Source of the DNA: an uncultured Spartobacteria bacterium
GTDB taxonomy: Bacteria; Verrucomicrobiota; Verrucomicrobiia; Chthoniobacterales; Chthoniobacteraceae
Direction: 5' to 3'
Assembly: GCA_903901425.1 (NCBI GenBank)
Contig: CAIURC010000139.1
Location: forward strand, 1 to 42,062
Length of the DNA: 42,062 nucleotides
In this document: piece by piece, positions 10,056 to 17,175 of the stretch
Layout of the letters: each line of letters opens with the position of its first letter
Position numbering within the stretch: position 1 is the first letter of the stretch
Translations under genes and position numbers: made by a program
Notes under the pieces: generated by a model
What the model saw: only the letters and a program-made list of their open reading frames with translations
Told to the model about the DNA's origin: nothing
Databases searched by the model: none

Positions 10056-13000
10056 TCAATCCATTCCAATTGCACCGGATCCACCGGAGTTGCCCGCCGG
10101 AGCTGGCACGGTTTTTTCATCCCCACGGGATGGCTGTGGAAACAGCTCCAGAGATTCTGCCCGGACATGGATCACCCCTTTCTGGATCTGGAGCCGGCCC
10201 TGAACCCGGAGAAAGCTGGAGTGCAAAATCAACAACCGGTGCTCTTCAAAGAGGCGGGGTGTCACGATGATGTTGGCAATGCCGGACTCGTCTTCGAGGC
10301 TGAGAAACGCAAATCCCTTGGCCGTGGACGGCCGTTGCCGGCAAATCAGGCAGCCGGCAATTTCGATGCACGCCCCATGTGTCCCGTGACGCAGGTCTGA
10401 GGCGCGCCAGAGCTCGGGAAACCGGGGCCGCAGCAGCTTCATCGGATGCGGGCCGGTGGACAGGCCAAGTCCCTGGTAATCCGCTTCCAGCCGTTCCCCG
10501 GCCTGCATCGGGGTCAGAGGCGACTCCGGGGCTGGCAATGGATCCGGTGCGCGGCTGGCGGCAAATGCAAACAGATCGGGGTCCGGAGGCCGTTCCACCC
10601 GCCAGAGCGCATCCCGTCTGTGGCTCGAAAACGCGCGGAGCACACCGGTGGACGCCAGAACCCGCCATTCCGCACGGTCCAACGGAACACGCCGCCGCAG
10701 GTCTTCAAGGGACAGAAATGGCCGGGTCCGGCGCTCCTCCAGAAGCCGCCGCACATGGGCCGTGTTCATGTTCCGGACCTGACAAAACCCGAGCTGGAGA
10801 GAGTTCTGGGGCGTTACCGTGCAGTGCCACTCGGAGTTTTGAATGCACGGAGGATGGATCCGGACCCCGTGTCTGCGTGCGTCTTGGAGGAGTGTGGCTG
10901 GGGAATAAAATCCCATGGGCTGGTTGTTGAGCAGGCACGCGTAGAACTCGGGTGTCCGGTGGACTTTGAGCCATGCGCTTGCATACGCCAGAATCGCAAA
11001 GCTGATTGCATGCGATTCCGGGAATCCGTACAGGGCAAAGGAACTCATGGCCTGGACCATCCGCTGGATCACCGCGGGCGCTATCCCCTTCGCCGCCATG
11101 CGTTCCTCCAGTCTGGCCGTCACTCGCGCCATGCGCTCGGGGGACCGGTGAAAACTCAGGGCCCGCCGGAGTTCCTCCGCCTCGCTCGCGGTGAAGTCCG
11201 CCATCACCATGGCGATCCGGAGCAGCTGTTCCTGAAACAGCGGCACCCCAAGCGTCCGCTTCAAAATCGGTTCCAGACGCGGGTCGTCGTAGGTCTCGGG
11301 TTCCTGTCCGGAACGGCGGGCGAGGTAGGGGTGCAGAAGATCCCCCTGGATCGGTCCGGGCCGGATGATCGCCACCTCGATGCAGACATCGTAAAAACAC
11401 CGGGGCTGCATCCGGGGCAGCGTGGCCATCTGGGCCCGGCTTTCGACCTGAAACACCCCCACGGTGTCGGCAGCACAGAGCAGGTCGTAGGTGGCAGGAT
11501 CGTCCTTCGGGATGGTGGCAAGATCCACCGCCCGTCCCCGTTCAGCGCAGAGTGCAACGGCATCCTGCAGCACCGACATCATTCCCAGTCCCAGCAGGTC
11601 CACCTTGATGATCCCCAGCGATTCACAGTCCTCCTTGTCCCACTGCGCCACGCTCCGCCCGGGCATGGATGCGTTCTCCAGCGGCACAACCGAACTCAGG
11701 TTTCCCGTGGAAAGAATCATCCCGCCCGAGTGCTGCCCCAAATGCCGCGGCAACCCCTGCAGCTCCTCGTAGAGCTTCAGAAAAACCGGAAACCGCGGAT
11801 GCTGAAACTGCCGCGCACCCGCCCCCCCGGGACCATCCTGTGCCTGAATCTGCATGAACCGTTCCACCAGATCCGGCGGCAGGCACAGCACCCTGCCCAG
11901 TTCCCGTGCCGCGCTTCGTCCCCGGTAGGTGATCACATTGGCCGTCATGGCGGCTCCCTCCCGACCGTGCCGCCGGTAAATTTCCTGAATCACACGTTCC
12001 CGGCGGGAACCGCTGGGCAGGTCGAGATCGATGTCCGGCCAGCTCCTCCGGCCTTCGCTCAGGAACCGTTCAAAAAGCAGGTTGCACTGCACGGCGTCCA
12101 CGGCGGTGATTCCGAGGCAGTAACACACGGCGCTGTTGGCGGCACTTCCCCGGCCCTGGACCAGAATCCCCTCCGACCGGCAGAAGTTCACAATGTCCCA
12201 GACCATCAGGAAATACCCCTCAAACCCCAGCCGGTGGATCAGGTCCAGTTCATGCGCAAGCTGCCGACGCACCGCCTCGGGCACCTGCGCCCCATAGCGT
12301 GTCCGCGCTCCTTCCAGGGTCACCCGGGTCAGATACGCCTTCTGGTCCGCGCCTCCGGGCGGCGAGTAGTCCGGAAACTGGTAGCCCAGATCCTGCAGGG
12401 TAAACTCCAGGCGTTCCGCGATCTGCCGTGTGTTGGCGATTGCCTCCGGCAAATCCGGGAAAAGCGCGGCCATCTGAACGCCCGTCTTCAGGTGCCGCTG
12501 GCTGTTGGGCGAAAGCCGCGTTCCGGCCTCGTCCAGCGTCTGGTGCGCCCGCAGGCAGGTGAACACGTCTAGGATCCGCCGTCCCGAGGGCCGCGCATAC
12601 AGCACCCCGTTGGTCGCCACCACCGGCACCTCCAGTTCCCGGGCAAGGCCCACCAGTGCCGACTCCTCCCGTTCCTCGCCCCGGAGCCGGTGCCGCTGCA
12701 GTTCCACCCCCAGATGCCCTGATCCAAACATCTCCCGGAGATGCCGGAGCCGGTCCCGGGCGGAGTCCGGGCCGGCCGCGCGCAGTGCGGCACGGAGCGG
12801 GCCGTCAGGGCCGCCGGTCAGCGCCACCAGACCCTCGGTGCTGCCTTCAAGGGCCTGCCATGGAATCCGCGCCTTGCCCTTGGGCGCGGCCAGATGAGAT
12901 CGGGACAGCAGCCGGCACAGATTCCGGTACCCGGTGGAACTGGCCACCAGCACCGGAAGCACACTGTCGTCCTCCATCTCCAGCTCGCAGCCTGTCAGCG

Positions 13001-13181
13001 GCCGGATCCCGTGTTCCGCAGCCGCCCGGTGGAACCGCGGGATTCCATAAACACCCTGCCGGTCGCAGAGCGCCATGGCCTTCAGCCCGCGTTCTGCCCC
13101 CGTGGCTGCCAGCGTTTCCGGCGGAGAGGACGCCCGCAGAAAGCTCAGGGCACTGCTCGCATGCAACTCAACGTACTCCAT
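10056..13181 (-). CDS. dnaE2: Error-prone DNA polymerase DnaE2 (ImuC)
   Basis: 1041 residues, the usual length for DnaE2. The start at 13181 gives 'MEYVELHASSALSFL', matching the N-terminus of the PHP domain, although the usual metal-binding HCHS is changed to HASS, as is common in DnaE2. The polymerase core contains 'RGRGSAANSAVCYCLG' and the catalytic Asp motif PDIDLD (D383, D385, D387). Helix-hairpin-helix and OB-fold regions lie near the C-terminus ('GFAFLSLEDESGIANIIV'). DnaE2 performs damage-induced translesion synthesis together with ImuA and ImuB and is the polymerising subunit of the mutasome. It is the last gene of the minus-strand operon, 8 bp after imuB. The frame is open further upstream, but that extension overlaps imuB and is not DnaE-like. 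Confidence 0.95.
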   Translation of the reverse strand: MEYVELHASSALSFLRASSPPETLAATGAERGLKAMALCDRQGVYGIPRFHRAAAEHGIRPLTGCELEMEDDSVLPVLVASSTGYRNLCRLLSRSHLAAPKGKARIPWQALEGSTEGLVALTGGPDGPLRAALRAAGPDSARDRLRHLREMFGSGHLGVELQRHRLRGEEREESALVGLARELEVPVVATNGVLYARPSGRRILDVFTCLRAHQTLDEAGTRLSPNSQRHLKTGVQMAALFPDLPEAIANTRQIAERLEFTLQDLGYQFPDYSPPGGADQKAYLTRVTLEGARTRYGAQVPEAVRRQLAHELDLIHRLGFEGYFLMVWDIVNFCRSEGILVQGRGSAANSAVCYCLGITAVDAVQCNLLFERFLSEGRRSWPDIDLDLPSGSRRERVIQEIYRRHGREGAAMTANVITYRGRSAARELGRVLCLPPDLVERFMQIQAQDGPGGAGARQFQHPRFPVFLKLYEELQGLPRHLGQHSGGMILSTGNLSSVVPLENASMPGRSVAQWDKEDCESLGIIKVDLLGLGMMSVLQDAVALCAERGRAVDLATIPKDDPATYDLLCAADTVGVFQVESRAQMATLPRMQPRCFYDVCIEVAIIRPGPIQGDLLHPYLARRSGQEPETYDDPRLEPILKRTLGVPLFQEQLLRIAMVMADFTASEAEELRRALSFHRSPERMARVTARLEERMAAKGIAPAVIQRMVQAMSSFALYGFPESHAISFAILAYASAWLKVHRTPEFYACLLNNQPMGFYSPATLLQDARRHGVRIHPPCIQNSEWHCTVTPQNSLQLGFCQVRNMNTAHVRRLLEERRTRPFLSLEDLRRRVPLDRAEWRVLASTGVLRAFSSHRRDALWRVERPPDPDLFAFAASRAPDPLPAPESPLTPMQAGERLEADYQGLGLSTGPHPMKLLRPRFPELWRASDLRHGTHGACIEIAGCLICRQRPSTAKGFAFLSLEDESGIANIIVTPRLFEEHRLLILHSSFLRVQGRLQIQKGVIHVRAESLELFPQPSRGDEKTVPAPAGNSGGSGAIGMD

Positions 13182-13189
13182 GCGCCTCC

Positions 13190-14899
13190 TCAGTCGTAGA
13201 TGCCTTCCAGCAGCCATTCCCCGTTCTCCTCGCAGATCCGGCAGAGCTGCCCGCCCGAAAGCTGCACATCCCATTCCCGGCGGCTCCATGCGCGGTCTGT
13301 CCACCAGTCGCCCGACCCACACCACGGACCGCGCAGCGCCGTCACCAGGCCCGCCGCAGCCGCGCTCCGGAGCTCCACGGGCCGGGCTTTGCCGGGATCC
13401 GCCCGGACCTCTACCGGGACCGGGGGCCGGAACCGGCGCAGCACCATGCCGTGCGGGACAGGTGGCGGGGCGGTGGCATCTGATTCCGGGCGTTCCAGAA
13501 AGCCCCACCCGGCATCGGCGGGATTGTTCCAAGCTGCCACCTGGGCTGCCACTTGGGCTGCCAACTGGGATGCAGGAGCTGGGCGCGGCGGGGGGCCATG
13601 GGTTGAGTCCATGGCCTGCGGCTGGAGGCTGGGGGCAGCCAGTGTGAACTGGTCGGGCCGGTGGGTGGGCGCCAGTACCGGCACCCCCACGCGCCCTGCT
13701 CCGAGCACGGCCTCAAGCCGGGCAAGTGTCTCAAAGAACTGGTTCGGGTCGCGGAGACCCCGGTTGAGCAAATCCAGCTGCTGCCGCGGTGGGCGGCTCG
13801 GGAACACCTCCAGCACCAGGCCCGTGACAGGCCGGTCCGTGCGCACCCCCTCCAGATGCGTGTGCAGCACCCGCAACAGCACGTCCGGATCGCTGGAGGC
13901 CGACGGCAGCGAAAAACGCCGGCCACAGGCGGTTTCGTCTTCCAGCCGCAGCGTCAGTTCCAGAGCGGCCACCGACAGCCACAGGTTTTCCACACGGCGC
14001 ACCAAGCCCAGCAGCATCTGCCTCAGCACAAACAGCAGCGGTTCCAGGGTCTCCATCCGGACATCCAGATCCGCCGTTTCCCGGAAACTTTCCGGGGGAT
14101 GACAGCACTGCAGCGGGCGCCATGCCGTGCCCGCAGCCAGATCCCAGAGTGTGCCGGAACCGCCTCGTTCCAACCAGGCGCTCCGGTCCAATCCCGCAAG
14201 GTCGCCCACCCGCCGCAGGCCCCAGAGCCCGAGCAGCGCCAAGACGCCCGGATCCGCCACGTGTTCGAGGGGCAGGTCTGCAAATGCTTCCGCCGTCTCC
14301 ACATTCCAGATCCGCTTGCCATTCAGGCCATGGACAGGATGGACGCTATGGACGCTATGGACGCTATGGACGCTATGGACGCTATGGACGCTATGTGCGG
14401 CCAGCAGCGCGATTCCTGGGTTCGGTCCGAGGCCGGCCACGGCTGCCACGCCCAGTCCATCCAGGTGCGGGAGCACCCTTTCGAGCATCCGCAACGCGCC
14501 GGTTCTGTCCGGGCCAGAACACAGCACCGTGCACGTCCCCGGTGCCGTTTCCTCCACCCAGGGCGATAGCAGGAACGCCGCCTCCCGAAGCACCTCCGAT
14601 GCCCGGGCTTCGGCAGCAATTGACCGCTCCACCCAGCGTAGCCCCGGACAGCGCACCGTCGCTTCCGGAAGGCTCATCCCGGGCCGCACCCCGGCGGCAG
14701 CAGCAAGGGCGTTGCACTCCAAAAGGCGGGGGGGGCGGCCCTCGGTCAGCGCCGCTGGGGTGCCGGCAGTTCCGGCAGTTCTGCCCGCAGCGCTCCCGGC
14801 TGGCGCACAAATCCACTGGGCCTGCCGCAGCGCCGCCTGGAGCCCGAACCACGGCACCCACAGCACCCCGTAATACCCCGTTGTGCCCGGCCCGTTCAT
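13190..14899 (-). CDS. imuB: Y-family polymerase-like mutasome protein ImuB
   Basis: 569 residues. The start at 14899 overlaps the imuA stop by 4 bp (ATGA), and the sequence begins with the ImuB-like 'YYGVLWVPWFGLQAAL'. Catalytic DinB polymerases carry an Asp in this strand; here it is WVPWF, so the protein is predicted to be catalytically inactive, as is known for ImuB, and to act as the adaptor bridging ImuA, DnaE2 and the beta clamp. A possible clamp-binding segment is 'DQFTLAAPS' in the C-terminal half, but the fit to a QLxLF-type motif is weak. At residues about 169-189, between the palm and the helix-hairpin-helix region, there is a run of seven His-Ser/Pro-Val triplets encoded by a 9-bp tandem repeat; this is not a usual ImuB feature. 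Confidence 0.93.
   Translation of the reverse strand: MNGPGTTGYYGVLWVPWFGLQAALRQAQWICAPAGSAAGRTAGTAGTPAALTEGRPPRLLECNALAAAAGVRPGMSLPEATVRCPGLRWVERSIAAEARASEVLREAAFLLSPWVEETAPGTCTVLCSGPDRTGALRMLERVLPHLDGLGVAAVAGLGPNPGIALLAAHSVHSVHSVHSVHSVHSVHPVHGLNGKRIWNVETAEAFADLPLEHVADPGVLALLGLWGLRRVGDLAGLDRSAWLERGGSGTLWDLAAGTAWRPLQCCHPPESFRETADLDVRMETLEPLLFVLRQMLLGLVRRVENLWLSVAALELTLRLEDETACGRRFSLPSASSDPDVLLRVLHTHLEGVRTDRPVTGLVLEVFPSRPPRQQLDLLNRGLRDPNQFFETLARLEAVLGAGRVGVPVLAPTHRPDQFTLAAPSLQPQAMDSTHGPPPRPAPASQLAAQVAAQVAAWNNPADAGWGFLERPESDATAPPPVPHGMVLRRFRPPVPVEVRADPGKARPVELRSAAAAGLVTALRGPWCGSGDWWTDRAWSRREWDVQLSGGQLCRICEENGEWLLEGIYD
14332..14394 (-). repeat. 9-bp tandem repeat inside imuB
   Basis: On the plus strand, six perfect copies of GGACGCTAT (14341-14394) are preceded by one diverged copy (GGACAGGAT, 14332-14340). 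Read on the coding strand the unit is CATAGCGTC, giving His-Ser-Val. The unit is a multiple of three, so slippage changes protein length without breaking the frame. Confidence 0.95.
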
Positions 14900-15678
14900 G
14901 CGCTGGCTGCGCGGTGTCCCCCGCGCAGAAACTCCAGTTGAAACCCCGCCACCAACGCGCTCCGCGGCCGGTCCAGCGCCTCCAGAGTCCACCGCGCAGG
15001 CACGATCCGGAGCCGGTTCCGTGCGCTGGCCACCGCAGGCACCCGGGTGAACACCACCGCCGCCACCGCCGCAGGCTCCAGACCGAGCCGGATCCGGTGC
15101 CAGAGTGCCGGAGACACGTTTCGGAGCCCGGCCTCGCCCCGGAGATCCACCACCAGCAGCGGCAGATTGCCGTCCTTGGCCAGCAGCTCGGTGGCCTGCA
15201 GCGCTTCCAGCCCCCCCCCGCACCGGACCCACAACAGCCTCCGCAACACCCCCGCTGGCAGTCCCCCGGGATCCAGCGCGTCATTGCCATCCACCAGTGC
15301 CGTCCAGCCCACCCCGGCACTCCGCACCAGCAGCTCCACCAGCAACGCCGACCCTCCCGCCCCCGCACAGGTCAGTTCCACCAGGCTGCCCCCGGGCAGC
15401 CCGCCCCCCAGCGCCGCGTCCAACACCGGCACACCCGTCCGAAACCGCCGCGCCCCCCACAGCCCAGGGCCAGTTTCACGGCCGGTTCCTAGACCGGTTG
15501 ATGGACCGGTTGATGGACCGGTTGATGGGTTCCCCGCGGACGCTGCTGTTCCAAGAACATTTTCAGGCGAAGATCCAGAATGCGTTCCAAGGCCAGTTCC
15601 AAGGCCAGTTCCAAGACACGCCGCGCCATGCCGGTGTTCCAGCAGTTCGCGCAGTGCCACAATCTTCGGATGAGCCAT
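14896..15678 (-). CDS. imuA: Mutasome protein ImuA (RecA-like)
   Basis: 260 residues, first gene of the imuA-imuB-dnaE2 operon. The region after residue about 78 ('FRTGVPVLDAALGGGLPGGSLVEL') matches the RecA/SulA-like core of ImuA, with the equivalent of the P-loop region degenerate ('CAGAGGSALL'), as expected for ImuA. ImuA binds ImuB and is required for damage-induced mutagenesis. Between the N-terminal helix (MAHPKIVALRELLEHR) and the core lies a low-complexity linker made of GLGT and PSTG repeats, encoded by two 12-bp tandem repeats. The start codon lies 29 bp from a LexA-type palindrome, so SOS induction is expected. Confidence 0.88.
   Translation of the reverse strand: MAHPKIVALRELLEHRHGAACLGTGLGTGLGTHSGSSPENVLGTAASAGNPSTGPSTGPSTGLGTGRETGPGLWGARRFRTGVPVLDAALGGGLPGGSLVELTCAGAGGSALLVELLVRSAGVGWTALVDGNDALDPGGLPAGVLRRLLWVRCGGGLEALQATELLAKDGNLPLLVVDLRGEAGLRNVSPALWHRIRLGLEPAAVAAVVFTRVPAVASARNRLRIVPARWTLEALDRPRSALVAGFQLEFLRGGHRAASA
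15492..15527 (-). repeat. 12-bp tandem repeat (PSTG) in imuA
   Basis: Three perfect copies of GACCGGTTGATG on the plus strand, with a diverged copy directly to the left (15480-15491). The coding strand reads CCATCAACCGGT, giving Pro-Ser-Thr-Gly. It lies in the linker in front of the RecA-like core. Confidence 0.95.
15585..15615 (-). repeat. 12-bp tandem repeat (GLGT) in imuA
   Basis: Two full copies and one partial copy of TTCCAAGGCCAG on the plus strand. The coding strand gives three Gly-Leu-Gly-Thr units near residues 21-32 of ImuA. The unit differs from that of the second imuA repeat, so the two arrays arose independently. Confidence 0.93.
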
Positions 15679-15706
15679 GAGATCACCCTAGCCTGAAACA
15701 GAGAAG

Positions 15707-15720
15707 TGTTCAAATGAACA
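15707..15720. promoter_or_regulatory. LexA (SOS) operator upstream of imuA
   Basis: TGTTC-AAAT-GAACA: two perfect inverted 5-bp arms around a 4-bp spacer, ending 29 bp before the imuA start codon. The motif TGTTC-N4-GAACA is the LexA-binding site reported for Verrucomicrobia, and imuA-imuB-dnaE2 is a classic SOS operon. The site lies between imuA and the divergent WYL regulator gene (132 bp from its start), so it could affect both. Confidence 0.8.
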
Positions 15721-15851
15721 TTCTTTTTGGCGCTCGAAATCAGGGTTTCCTCCACGCCGGTTTTCTCCCGCCCGCAGCAGGGGATCTCCCAGCGGTTGTC
15801 CCACCCTCTTTTCCCTTGTAAACGGATCCGCCTACAACGCACAGTCCAGGA

Positions 15852-16856
15852 ATGGTCCGCCCCAAGCTTTCCCAGCGCATCCCCAAGACCCCCTCGCGCT
15901 CCCAGATGGCCCGGATGCTCCGGCTCCACAGCCGGCTCGCTTCCAACAATTTCCCCAACTGCCAGAAGCTTTCCTCGGAACTGGAGGTGTCCCCCAAGAC
16001 CATCCAGCGCGACATCGATTTCATGCGGGACCAGCTCGGGATGCCGATCCGGTATGATGAACTCAAGTTCGGCTTTTATTACACCCAGCCCGTCACCAGT
16101 TTCCCAACCATCAAGGTTTCGGAGGGCGAGATCGTCGCGCTCCTCGTCGCCCAGAAGGCGCTTGAACAGTACCGCGGCACCCCGTTCGAGGAACCCCTCC
16201 GGACCGCTTTCAAAAAAATCACCGACGGGCTTCACGACAAGATCCAGTTCAACTGGGCCGACATCGGGGCCACCATCTCGTTCCGCGGCATCGGCAACAG
16301 CAGTGCCGATCTCGAACTCTTCGAATCGCTCAGCCGCGCCGTTCTCGACCAGCACGAGGTTGAGTTCGAGTACCGCAAACTGGAAAGCCGGCGCCACGAG
16401 GTCCGCAGGATCCAGCCCTACCACCTCGCCTGTATCGAGAACCAGTGGTACCTGTTCGGACTCGACCTTGTCCGCCGTCAGCTCCGCACCTTTGCCCTCC
16501 CCCGGATGCGCGCCCTGCGCAACACCCGGAACAAGTTCCAGCGGCCCGCCGATTTCTCGATCCGTGATCATCTGAGCGACAGTTTCGGTGTGTTCAAAGG
16601 CAAGGCCCGGCACAAGGTCCGGATCCGGTTCGATGGCATCGCGGCCCGGCTCGTTTCGGAACGGCAGTGGCATCCCTCCCAGAAAATCCGGCGTCTGCCC
16701 GGGGACGATCTGGAGCTGAGCCTGGTCCTGGGCAGCCTCGAGGAGGTCGAACGCTGGGTCCTGAGCTGGGGCAGACACGCCGAGGTCCTCGAACCCGCCC
16801 AACTCGCGGACCGGATCCGGGATACCGGGGCCGTGCTGGCCAGCCGCCGCCGTTAG
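15852..16856 (+). CDS. WYL-domain transcriptional regulator (DeoR/YafY-like)
   Basis: 334 residues. The N-terminal winged helix-turn-helix is visible around residues 18-75 ('NCQKLSSELEVSPKTIQRDIDFMRDQLGMPI', given here only as a pointer to that segment's key helix VSPKTIQRDIDFM), and a WYL domain around 150-240 contains 'HLACIENQWYLFGLDL' and 'RTFALPRMRAL'. A WCX-like C-terminal domain follows. WYL domains sense ligands, in some cases single-stranded nucleic acid, and some family members (PafBC) control DNA-damage responses. The gene is divergent from the imuA operon, with 173 bp between the start codons including the LexA box. Control of the mutasome is therefore a reasonable but untested idea. 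It starts at an ATG without a strong Shine-Dalgarno site. Confidence 0.88.
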   Translation: MVRPKLSQRIPKTPSRSQMARMLRLHSRLASNNFPNCQKLSSELEVSPKTIQRDIDFMRDQLGMPIRYDELKFGFYYTQPVTSFPTIKVSEGEIVALLVAQKALEQYRGTPFEEPLRTAFKKITDGLHDKIQFNWADIGATISFRGIGNSSADLELFESLSRAVLDQHEVEFEYRKLESRRHEVRRIQPYHLACIENQWYLFGLDLVRRQLRTFALPRMRALRNTRNKFQRPADFSIRDHLSDSFGVFKGKARHKVRIRFDGIAARLVSERQWHPSQKIRRLPGDDLELSLVLGSLEEVERWVLSWGRHAEVLEPAQLADRIRDTGAVLASRRR

Positions 16857-16960
16857 GGCGGTGCACGGGTGGGCCGGGGGGGCACGTCGCACAACCGGAG
16901 GGCGTGCGGGATTCCATGGGGTGCGTGTTTTCCCGGCGGGGACACATCATCCCGGGGTAC

Positions 16961-17026
16961 GCGTTGTCCCGGGGGCGCGTTATCCGGGGGGCGCGTTATC
17001 CGGGGGCGCGGCGCGTTGTCCCGGGG
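16961..17026. repeat. GC-rich 16-18 bp direct repeats in intergenic DNA
   Basis: Four imperfect copies of GCGTTRTCC followed by G/C runs: 16961-16976, 16977-16992, 16993-17010 and 17011-17026. A more diverged CCCGGGG-rich stretch lies just before. The array sits in the 319-bp gap between the WYL gene and the next secreted protein (16857-17175), which otherwise shows no gene. The CCGG-rich units can also pair with each other. No coding frame is convincing. Confidence 0.8.
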
Positions 17027-17175
17027 TAGCCGCAACCCCGGGCTCAGATCCGCATGGCCGATGGCCAAGGCCAGATGACCGGCCCAGGAGCGTTGGGTCG
17101 GAAAGGGTAAAAGAGGCGACATAATTTGCCTAAACGATGCATTTTCTGGTAGGAGCCCTCCGGTTTCTCACCCCC

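Noticed and set aside
10446-12572. 708-codon plus-strand ORF
   Set aside because: It lies antisense to dnaE2, whose protein matches the family throughout. The antisense protein is Arg/Pro/His-rich with no domain; a by-product of high GC.
14332-14394. Possible CRISPR-like array
   Set aside because: Units are 9 bp and directly adjacent without spacers, and they are in-frame codons of imuB.
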